Shown one piece after another: positions 8,716 to 15,191 of a stretch of DNA of 64,000 bases. Position 1 is the first letter of the stretch. Each line of letters starts with the position of its first letter. This stretch comes from Chitinophagales bacterium. GTDB taxonomy: Bacteria; Bacteroidota; Bacteroidia; Chitinophagales; Chitinophagaceae. The DNA lies in the NCBI GenBank assembly GCA_025353485.1, contig JANXQO010000024.1, positions 1 through 64,000 on the forward strand. Direction: 5' to 3'. A program made the translations under genes and the position numbers. The notes under the pieces were generated by a model. It had not been told where the DNA came from, searched no databases, and saw nothing but the letters and a program-made list of their open reading frames with translations.

Positions 8716-9706
8716 GCAGTTTGGCAATTGAGTTAAGTAATTGACTTGTTTCAATTGTAAATGCACACTTGTAATGCCCCAGCGGACAGGCTTTTCTGCC
8801 ATGTAAAGTACAAGGTCTGCAGGTCAGTGGTACTTTTGTTTCTACAATAAAAGAGTTTGTTGAAAGCGGCCCAAAGCCATAGGCAGGAATCGTTGAACAA
8901 AAAATAGCAGTAACAGGGGCATTCATTGCAGAGGCGAAGTGCAAAGGCGCAGAATCATTCACATAATTCATAACAGCATTTTTCATTAATGCGGCAGATT
9001 GCAAAAAATTTAATTTACCCGCAAGCACTTCTGTATTGTTATTGGTTGAAGATGATGCGATGGCGTCACATAAGTTTTTATCTTCTTTACCACCTAATAA
9101 AAATATTTTATATGAGCGGGGAATTACATTTATAAACTCGATCCATTTTTCAACAGGATACTGTTTGGTAAACCATACGCTGGATGGAGCTATACAAATG
9201 TATTGCTGTGTTGCGTATGCTTCTATGAACTTAAAATCATTTTCAGATGGATACAATTTTGGTTTTGCAAATACAGCATCAGTAAAGTCTTTTATCAGTT
9301 CATGATTTCTTTCCACCTCATGCCTGCCATCATTCATAATATGCTTTATCTTTTTTGAAAATAAAAAGCTGAATGGATTTTTATCATAACCAATTTTTTC
9401 TTTTGCATTTGAAAACGCGGTTAAAAAACCTGTGCCGGCAAAGCGTTGCAGGTTGATAACTTTATCATATTGTATGCTTCTAATTTGCTGAAGCATTTTA
9501 AAAAGATTGCTGAATTTATTTTGCTTTTTATCCCATATCAATATTTCATTTAAGAAAGGGTTATTCGCTAATAAACCTTCATTACCTTTTCTTACTAAAA
9601 AATCTATTTGTGCTTCAGGATGCGCCTGGTGAAGTTTTTCAACCATGCCTGTTGCCAACACCACATCGCCAATAAAAGCTGTTTGAATAATAAGAAATCT
9701 TTGCAT
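8708..9706 (-). CDS. Glycosyltransferase family 9 (heptosyltransferase-like)
   Basis: A 332-residue protein starting MQRFLIIQTAFIGDVVLATG, the GT9 N-terminal signature. It later shows CIAPSSVWFTKQYPVEKW and VNDSAPLHFASAMNAPV, the ADP-sugar-binding C-terminal half. Heptosyltransferases add heptose to LPS inner core at the cytoplasmic face of the inner membrane. The exact sugar and acceptor cannot be read from sequence. It overlaps the Sua5/YrdC gene downstream by 8 nt and sits divergent to dapD, with 71 nt between the starts. Confidence 0.88.
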   Translation of the reverse strand: MQRFLIIQTAFIGDVVLATGMVEKLHQAHPEAQIDFLVRKGNEGLLANNPFLNEILIWDKKQNKFSNLFKMLQQIRSIQYDKVINLQRFAGTGFLTAFSNAKEKIGYDKNPFSFLFSKKIKHIMNDGRHEVERNHELIKDFTDAVFAKPKLYPSENDFKFIEAYATQQYICIAPSSVWFTKQYPVEKWIEFINVIPRSYKIFLLGGKEDKNLCDAIASSSTNNNTEVLAGKLNFLQSAALMKNAVMNYVNDSAPLHFASAMNAPVTAIFCSTIPAYGFGPLSTNSFIVETKVPLTCRPCTLHGRKACPLGHYKCAFTIETSQLLNSIAKLHE

Positions 9707-9777
9707 CTGGATTTCAAAGTTATCTAAATCATTTTCTATTTGTCAGGTTAACATTAAGTTTGCAAAAAATGTGAAAC

Positions 9778-10590
9778 ATGGAATTAGAAAAAATGGTAAG
9801 CGCTGCATGGGCAGACAGAGAATTATTAAAACAATTAGAATACACTGACGCAGTAAAAAATGTAATAGATGAAGTGGACACAGGAAGGCTGCGTACGGCA
9901 ATGCCCGTTGGTGATGGCTGGCAGGTAAATGAATGGGTGAAGCAGGCAATACTTATGTACTTTGGAATTCAGCAAATGGAAACTTATTCATTGCCGCCAT
10001 TTGAGTTTTATGATAAGATGAAATTAAAAAAAGATTATGCATTGCTGGGTGTAAGAGCGGTTCCACATGCTATAGCAAGATATGGGGCATACCTTGCAAG
10101 AAACGTTGTGCTGATGCCAAGCTATGTAAACATCGGGGCTTATGTAGATGAAGGTACGATGGTGGATACATGGGCAACTGTTGGCAGTTGTGCGCAAATT
10201 GGCAAACACGTACATCTTAGTGGTGGCGTGGGTATTGGCGGTGTGTTGGAACCCCTGCAGGCAAGCCCGGTAATTATTGAAGACGGATGTTTTATCGGCA
10301 GCCGGTGTATTGTTGTGGAAGGAGTAAGGGTGGAGAAAGAAGCGGTGCTGGGTGCCAATGTTGTGCTAACGCAATCAACAAAAATTATTGATGTTAGTGG
10401 AAATGAGCCCATAGAGTATAAAGGAATTGTTCCTGAAAGAAGCGTGGTGATACCGGGAAGTTATGTAAAGAAATTTCCTGCAGGAAACTACAGTGTTAGC
10501 TGTGCATTAATTATTGGTAAGCGAAAAGAAAGCACTGATAAAAAAACCAGCCTTAATGATGCCTTAAGAGATTTTAATGTGAGTGCATAA
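9778..10590 (+). CDS. dapD: Tetrahydrodipicolinate N-succinyltransferase
   Basis: A 270-residue enzyme of usual length. The N-terminal alpha domain includes GDGWQVNEWVKQAIL. A left-handed beta-helix of hexapeptide repeats spans about residues 100-215, including VDEGTMVDTWATVGSCAQIG and GVGIGGVLEPLQ. It transfers succinyl from succinyl-CoA to tetrahydrodipicolinate in the lysine/DAP pathway. The next gene (an EamA transporter) starts 5 nt after the stop, so they probably form an operon. Another pathway gene, dapB, is at the left edge. Confidence 0.95.
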   Translation: MELEKMVSAAWADRELLKQLEYTDAVKNVIDEVDTGRLRTAMPVGDGWQVNEWVKQAILMYFGIQQMETYSLPPFEFYDKMKLKKDYALLGVRAVPHAIARYGAYLARNVVLMPSYVNIGAYVDEGTMVDTWATVGSCAQIGKHVHLSGGVGIGGVLEPLQASPVIIEDGCFIGSRCIVVEGVRVEKEAVLGANVVLTQSTKIIDVSGNEPIEYKGIVPERSVVIPGSYVKKFPAGNYSVSCALIIGKRKESTDKKTSLNDALRDFNVSA

Positions 10591-10595
10591 CATCA

Positions 10596-11543
10596 ATGAC
10601 AGTAACAGTTAAAAAAAATAAACTTGTTCTTGGTGGTTTTGTAATCACATTTATTGGAGCACTTTTTTTTTCAACAAAAGCAATTTTAGTTAAGCTCGCA
10701 TTTGCTAACACACACACCGATCCGGTTACAATATTAGCTTTACGGATGCTGTTCTCACTTCCGTTTTATATTGCTATCGGATTATTTGCCAGCAATAAAA
10801 AATCGAATATATATTTTACCAAAAGGCAATGGGCTTACATAATATTACTTGGGTTAACGGGGTATTATGTAAGCAGTCTTTGCGATTTTATTGGGCTGCA
10901 ATACATATCAGCAGGGCTTGAGCGGCTGATACTTTTTATTTATCCAACATTAGCTGTGGTATTAAATGCAATGATATTCCGGCAACGGGTTAATGGGTTT
11001 CAAAAGTTAGCGATGGCATTAACTTATGCGGGCATTGCCATTGCATTCTGGGGCGAAATGAAAATTGATTCATCCAACCCGGAGTTTTTTATTGGAAGTA
11101 TTTTTTGTTTTTTATGTGCCATCACATTTGCGATTTACCTTGTTGGCAGCGGTAAAATGATCGCAGAAACAGGCGCTATAAAATTTACTTCTTATGCAAT
11201 GATAGCGGCTGCCGGCGGAATTTTTATTCATTACTTTATTACCGGGGGAATAATACATCACATGAAGACAGATCTATTGGGTTATGGATTTTTGCTGGCT
11301 ATTTTGGCTACTGTGATACCCTCTTTTTTAATGTCGGCCGGTATTAAAAAAATTGGCTCCAGCAATGCTGCAATTATTTCCAGTATTGGCCCTGTATCAA
11401 CAATTTTGCAGGCTCATTTTATTTTAGGGGAAAGAATAACTGTTGAACAGATCACAGGAACTATCCTGGTTATAGTTGGAGTGATGTTAATAGGATTGAG
11501 AACAAGAGGAAATTTTAGCGCAACTCAAAAAATAGTTAATTAG
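10596..11543 (+). CDS. EamA-family (DMT) transporter
   Basis: A 315-residue integral membrane protein with about ten hydrophobic segments in two repeats of five, the EamA/RhaT drug/metabolite transporter layout. The first repeat begins GGFVITFIGALFFSTKAILVK and the second begins near FFIGSIFCFLCAITFAIY. The conserved second-half motif ISSIGPVSTILQAHFILGE matches the family. The substrate is unknown. It follows dapD by 5 nt; export of an amino acid or related metabolite is possible but not shown. Confidence 0.88.
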   Translation: MTVTVKKNKLVLGGFVITFIGALFFSTKAILVKLAFANTHTDPVTILALRMLFSLPFYIAIGLFASNKKSNIYFTKRQWAYIILLGLTGYYVSSLCDFIGLQYISAGLERLILFIYPTLAVVLNAMIFRQRVNGFQKLAMALTYAGIAIAFWGEMKIDSSNPEFFIGSIFCFLCAITFAIYLVGSGKMIAETGAIKFTSYAMIAAAGGIFIHYFITGGIIHHMKTDLLGYGFLLAILATVIPSFLMSAGIKKIGSSNAAIISSIGPVSTILQAHFILGERITVEQITGTILVIVGVMLIGLRTRGNFSATQKIVN

Positions 11544-11547
11544 CAAT

Positions 11548-11555
11548 TACATTTG
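11548..11555 (+). promoter_or_regulatory. Putative -7 box for tRNA-Leu
   Basis: TACATTTG matches the Bacteroidota TAnnTTTG -7 consensus and lies 16 nt before the tRNA. No clear TTTG -33 element at the usual spacing was found. Confidence 0.45.
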
Positions 11556-11571
11556 TAGTAATATTTTACCA

Positions 11572-11655
11572 GCCCGGGTGGCGAAACTGGTAGACGCACT
11601 GCCTTCAGGTGGCAGCGTTCGCAAGGATGTGCTGGTTCGAATCCAGTCCCGGGCA
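11572..11655 (+). tRNA. tRNA-Leu (anticodon CAG)
   Basis: The acceptor stem GCCCGGG pairs with CCCGGGC at 11648-11654. The D-loop contains TGGTAGACGC. The anticodon stem CTGCC/GGCAG encloses the loop TTCAGGT, giving anticodon CAG. A class II variable arm (GTTCGCAAGGATGTGC region) and the T-arm GGTTCGAATCC are present. CCA is not encoded. Confidence 0.96.
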
Positions 11656-11820
11656 CTGATTAAATTTTAAAAGCCTTGATAGTATTACATCTAAGCGATT
11701 TTTAATTTATTGTGGAACATTACAGGGGACATTTCCAACAGCTTTTTATGGTAGATCGTTCTTTAATTCTATTGTGTAAAGTTTTATATTTAAGGATTGT
11801 ACGACCTTGAAAGAAATAAC

Positions 11821-12306
11821 ATGGACTATTCAGATTTTACTTCAAAATTCAAAAAACAGATTGCAAGTATTCCAATTAAAAAACAATTTGTTTTAGCTCT
11901 TACAATCTGCAAAAATCTATATGCCGACTATCAGAATTTTGTTATGGTTCACAACTGGGGTGACACAGATTTATTAATGGATGCAATTAGATTATGTGAG
12001 AAAACAAATCTTGTGGCAATAGATAAAGTCAAAATTCAAGAAACGATTTTAAAAATCGATTCAATCATTCCTGATACAGAAGATTTTGGTGATGAAATCG
12101 GCTCTTATGGATTGAATGCTTCTGCTGCTGTATATGAGACACTTCAATTTTTGCTGGATAATGACAGCATGCACATTTATAATATAGGAACATATCTTAC
12201 TGATACAATTGATTTCAAAATACAGGAAAAGAAGAATTTGAGCGAGAATGAAATAGATAATCATCCTTTAATGGTTGGGGCAAGAAATTTTCTTCTTACC
12301 GACTAA
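11821..12306 (+). CDS. DUF416 family protein (YjaG-like)
   Basis: 161 residues from the ATG at 11821 (MDYSDFTSKF); an in-frame ATG 24 nt upstream is possible but gives an atypical start. The stretch KKQFVLALTICKNLYADYQNF followed by HNWGDTDLLMDAI is the DUF416/YjaG signature, as is the acidic DTEDFGDEIGSY region. It is probably a soluble alpha-helical protein of unknown function. A second unknown gene follows 22 nt downstream on the same strand. Confidence 0.75.
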   Translation: MDYSDFTSKFKKQIASIPIKKQFVLALTICKNLYADYQNFVMVHNWGDTDLLMDAIRLCEKTNLVAIDKVKIQETILKIDSIIPDTEDFGDEIGSYGLNASAAVYETLQFLLDNDSMHIYNIGTYLTDTIDFKIQEKKNLSENEIDNHPLMVGARNFLLTD

Positions 12307-12328
12307 CTTCAATTTTTAAAAATTTGTT

Positions 12329-13162
12329 ATGAGTCAATTTGAATATACCGATCTAAATAAATTTAAGGTTTCTATTGGAGTTTCTTTAATTGGTTTAACT
12401 TTCTTATTGCCATGGCTATTTTTTAAGGAAAATTTCGACTTATTAATCAAAACTGAGGAACTTAAAACTTATACTGAAACTGCACAAAATATTGTGAAGC
12501 AGAGGCAATTAATTGTATCCTATTTTCCCATAGTTATTTTAATAATAATTCTTTTGACCTTTTTATTAGGTATTTTTTTATGTTACAAAGGAATTATTGG
12601 TTGGAATAAAAACGAAAGATTAAAACGAGAAGCTATCCAATTGTCTAATAAATTATTAACTCAAGAAACTGAAAAATTTGCCGCTGGTAAAGATGTCCCT
12701 ACTGATATTCCATCGACTGTAGAAGATGGGAATGAGGTGGAAATTTACTCAATACCTATTCCAATAAATGATTTGTGGGAACTAAATCATTGGGGGAGCG
12801 ATGTTGCTTCAATCAAAAATGGAAAAATGGTTTTTACTGGAACAAGAACAAGACTTGAAACAGACGGTTGTCATATTAATTTAAAAGATCTTTTACAGAT
12901 TGGAAAATTTTATAAAGTTTCCTGTTTTGTAAAAGCCATTCTAAATACTACTGGTGAATTTCAGCTTTGGTGTCATGATAACATAGGAATTGATCCCCAT
13001 GGTTTTGAAAAAGCAATACCGTATGCTATTCCTTCAGTAGTAGGGGAAAGATGTTCACTTAAATTTGAGGCAAAATTTAATGGTAACATAAGAATTCATC
13101 TTCAATATAAACCCGGAACAGGGGAAATTGAAATAAGCGATATAAGAATCATCCCATTGTAA
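12329..13162 (+). CDS. Hypothetical membrane protein with beta-sandwich-like C-terminus
   Basis: 277 residues, family not recognised. Two hydrophobic helices (about 15-32 and 65-88, the latter VIlIIILLTFLLGIF-like) suggest a membrane anchor. A linker rich in Lys and Glu follows. The C-terminal half (about 145-277) is rich in beta strands, with pattern FYKVSCFVKAILNTTGEFQLW and IRIHLQYKPGTGEIEISDI, reminiscent of CBM4/9-like jelly-roll domains. It could be a surface- or periplasm-facing binding protein. The upstream DUF416 gene is 22 nt away. Confidence 0.6.
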   Translation: MSQFEYTDLNKFKVSIGVSLIGLTFLLPWLFFKENFDLLIKTEELKTYTETAQNIVKQRQLIVSYFPIVILIIILLTFLLGIFLCYKGIIGWNKNERLKREAIQLSNKLLTQETEKFAAGKDVPTDIPSTVEDGNEVEIYSIPIPINDLWELNHWGSDVASIKNGKMVFTGTRTRLETDGCHINLKDLLQIGKFYKVSCFVKAILNTTGEFQLWCHDNIGIDPHGFEKAIPYAIPSVVGERCSLKFEAKFNGNIRIHLQYKPGTGEIEISDIRIIPL

Positions 13163-13189
13163 AATAACAAATCACCGAGATTTACTAAC

Positions 13190-13264
13190 ATGAAATTTTT
13201 CTTTTTTTTCTTTATTGTTTTTGTTTGCGCATGTAATAACAGTCGAGAAATAAAAAATATTTAA
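13190..13264 (+). pseudogene. Lipoprotein signal fragment
   Basis: A 24-codon ORF begins with an M-K start followed by a run of Phe and the lipobox-like VFVCAC, then NNSREIKNI and a stop. The signal sequence is convincing but no mature domain follows. It may be the remnant of a truncated lipoprotein gene, or a genuine tiny lipopeptide. Confidence 0.4.
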
Positions 13265-13294
13265 TTAAAACTACAGCCAACAATTACATTTGTG

Positions 13295-13435
13295 CTATTG
13301 GGGCTTTTCTTTCTCATACCAATCAAAATTAAATTTTTCATCTTCAGGCAATTCTTCGAATTCAATTATTAAAGAATTCATTCTGCAGGGCTCACATTCT
13401 TTTAATCGTTCTTTTAAAGCTTCTATAAAACTCAT
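13295..13435 (-). CDS. Small acidic ORF, 46 residues
   Basis: An ATG at 13435 opens a 46-codon frame beginning MSFIEALKERLKECEPC, with an acidic middle (FEELPEDEKF) and ending in EKEKPQ. It has plausible amphipathic helix composition and no recognised family. It is short, alone and antisense to the surrounding genes, so coding status is uncertain. Confidence 0.35.
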   Translation of the reverse strand: MSFIEALKERLKECEPCRMNSLIIEFEELPEDEKFNFDWYEKEKPQ

Positions 13436-13503
13436 GATCTTCTTTGTTTCCCATTCTGGGGATAGACGTCTTTTAATTATATTTACTTGTTGAATAAATT
13501 ATT

Positions 13504-13977
13504 ATGACAAGAGAAGAAAAATTTATGAGTGAGGCAATTTCCCTGTCACAAAGTGGCGTAAGAAATAATGAAGGCGGACCATTTGGATGTATAGTGGTGA
13601 AGGGAGATATAATTGTTGGCAGAGGAAATAACAAGGTCACTTCTTCCAATGATCCTACCGCTCATGCCGAAGTGGTTGCTATCAGAGATGCCTGTAAAAA
13701 GCTTAATACATTTCAATTGGAGGACTGTGAAATTTATACTTCATGTGAGCCTTGCCCTATGTGTCTGGGTGCTATTTATTGGGCACGGCCAAAAGTGGTT
13801 TACTTTGCCAACAGTCGGCAAGATGCTGCCAATATTGGCTTTGACGACTCCATGATATACGAAGAGCTGGGCATTGACCTTGATAAAAGAAAAATCCCCA
13901 TCATCAATTTATGCAGAGAGGATGCATTGAAAATTTTTGTGGAGTGGGAAAATAAGGAGGATAAAATAAAATATTAG
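13504..13977 (+). CDS. guaD: Guanine deaminase
   Basis: A 157-residue member of the cytidine-deaminase-fold guanine deaminases (Bacillus GuaD type). The zinc site is HAE at 54-56 plus PCPMC at 83-87 (SCEPCPMCLGAIYWA). The downstream NIGFDDSMIYEEL is typical of GuaD. It hydrolyses guanine to xanthine and ammonia, feeding the xanthine dehydrogenase encoded by the nearby xdh genes. It is transcribed rightward, convergent to xdhC, with a nested palindromic repeat between them. tRNA adenosine deaminase is a related alternative, but length, context and the C-terminus favour guanine. Confidence 0.9.
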   Translation: MTREEKFMSEAISLSQSGVRNNEGGPFGCIVVKGDIIVGRGNNKVTSSNDPTAHAEVVAIRDACKKLNTFQLEDCEIYTSCEPCPMCLGAIYWARPKVVYFANSRQDAANIGFDDSMIYEELGIDLDKRKIPIINLCREDALKIFVEWENKEDKIKY

Positions 13978-14036
13978 GGCTGCTGTCAACATCAAAATAT
14001 TTATCATTATCAGTCCCGGCATTTGTAAAAAGAAAT

Positions 14037-14175
14037 GAGGAAATACGTCTTTGCGATCCCGCATTTGCGGGAGAAGCAATCTACTAGAAAACATTTTTAT
14101 GAGATTGCTTCGTCTGATTTTATAGCATTTCTTTGCTTCTTTTTATAAGCCGGCTCGCAAAGACGTAATCTCCTC
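14037..14175. repeat. Nested palindromic element of 139 nt (REP/MITE-like)
   Basis: The outer arms are 14037-14056 and 14155-14175; both read GAGGA.. then TACGTCTTTGCGA inward. Inside are AGAAGCAATCT (14071-14081) facing AGATTGCTTC (14102-14111), and a hairpin TCCCGCA/TGCGGGA at 14057-14072. No open reading frame spans it and no target-site duplication was seen. It lies between convergent guaD and xdhC, where it could also terminate both. Confidence 0.75.
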
Positions 14176-14216
14176 TTGTTAATCAGCCAACCAATAATTT
14201 GTGGAAATCATTTTCA

Positions 14217-15191
14217 TCATCCGTTATTCTTTACTTTAATAATCTCAGCAGCAATACTTATTGCAATCTCTTCCGGTGTCTGGCTTTTAATTTGAATACC
14301 AATTGGTGAATAAATTTGTTTTAAAATATTTTCATCTATTCCTTCTTTTTTATAATCATCAAACATCTTTTCAATTTTCTTTTTGCTGCCAAGCAATCCA
14401 AAATATTTAAAATCTTTATTCATTAAAGATCTAACAGCAATGTCGTCAGTGCGATATCCAAATGTCATTACCACTACATAATTATTTTCTCCTGAAGGAA
14501 TTAATTCTTTTAATTCAGAATAATCTTTCACTATCTTTTTCTCATGAATATAATTATTTTTCTCTACCGTATTAAGTTGTTCCCTGTCTTCAAACAAATG
14601 GATATAAAAAACCATCGAGCACATCAACTTTGAAAATGCCAACGCACAATGTCCGCCTCCAATAATGTAGAGATGATTTTTATACCCTGTTTTTTCTGTA
14701 TAGCTCCATTCTTCTTCACTCATTAAATTAAATTCAAAATCTTTGCCTGGTGGAGAATCATTAAATAAAATTCCTTCGGAAGAAAGATGTAATGCCCCGT
14801 TTTTATTTTTTTCAAGAGAAGAAATTAATTCCTCAATATGCTTAATATCTTTTTCCTTAATCTTATATAAAAAAATTGTTTGCTCTCCCGAGCATATCAT
14901 TCCGCTTTGGTTTTTACCTGCGGATTTATCGTGTATCTGTTTTCTTATCTTCCCTTCTGATAACTTGTTACTTGTTACTTGTAACTGTTCCTTCGCCAAC
15001 TCCACAAACTTGTGTTCCATTATTCCGCCGCCAATTGAGCCTTCCATTTCTTTCTTTGCATTTACTGCCATAAAAAATCCCCGCCTGCCCGGACTACTTC
15101 CGGAACTTTCCAAAACATACAAAAGCATTACAGAAATATTTTTCTCAAAACTTTCTATTACAAATTTCCAAATAGAGATTTGCCTGTTCAT
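14217..15191 (-). CDS. xdhC: XdhC-family molybdenum cofactor insertion/maturation protein
   Basis: 324 residues. The N-terminal XdhC/CoxI domain has ESSGSSPGRRGFFMAV and GSIGGGIMEH. The C-terminal Rossmann domain starts at about residue 174 (LYIIGGGHCALAFSKL) and ends with the IGIQIKSQTPEEIAISIAAE block. XdhC binds and sulfurates molybdenum cofactor for insertion into xanthine dehydrogenase. Its ATG overlaps the xdhB stop (ATGA, 4 nt), so the two are translationally coupled. Residues 71-78 (QVTSNKLS) are encoded by a heptanucleotide repeat (14964-14984), probably an in-frame insertion between the two domains. Confidence 0.92.
   Translation of the reverse strand: MNRQISIWKFVIESFEKNISVMLLYVLESSGSSPGRRGFFMAVNAKKEMEGSIGGGIMEHKFVELAKEQLQVTSNKLSEGKIRKQIHDKSAGKNQSGMICSGEQTIFLYKIKEKDIKHIEELISSLEKNKNGALHLSSEGILFNDSPPGKDFEFNLMSEEEWSYTEKTGYKNHLYIIGGGHCALAFSKLMCSMVFYIHLFEDREQLNTVEKNNYIHEKKIVKDYSELKELIPSGENNYVVVMTFGYRTDDIAVRSLMNKDFKYFGLLGSKKKIEKMFDDYKKEGIDENILKQIYSPIGIQIKSQTPEEIAISIAAEIIKVKNNG
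14964..14984. repeat. Heptanucleotide tandem repeat inside xdhC
   Basis: Three consecutive units CTTGTTA, CTTGTTA and CTTGTAA occur on the plus strand (TAACAAG on the coding strand). Being a multiple of three in total, they preserve the xdhC frame. A related unit AATAAGT is repeated at 38275-38300. Confidence 0.8.

Larger units (their letters stand above)
13163..13503. other. Gap with gene fragments, no full-size gene
   Basis: The 341 nt between the membrane protein and guaD hold a lipoprotein-start fragment (13190-13264), a 46-codon minus-strand ORF (13295-13435) and a TACATTTG -7-like octamer at 13285-13292. Nothing else was recognised. Confidence 0.6.

Noticed and set aside
13290-13493. 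67-codon plus-strand ORF
   Set aside because: Composition is Ser/Phe-rich and it overlaps the more plausible small ORF on the minus strand; no start context or family.
14037-14175. Insertion sequence
   Set aside because: No reading frame for a transposase and no target duplication at the ends; treated as a palindromic repeat.
13978-14216. Purine riboswitch near guaD or xdh
   Set aside because: No conserved purine-aptamer loops were recognised; the gap is explained by the nested palindrome.
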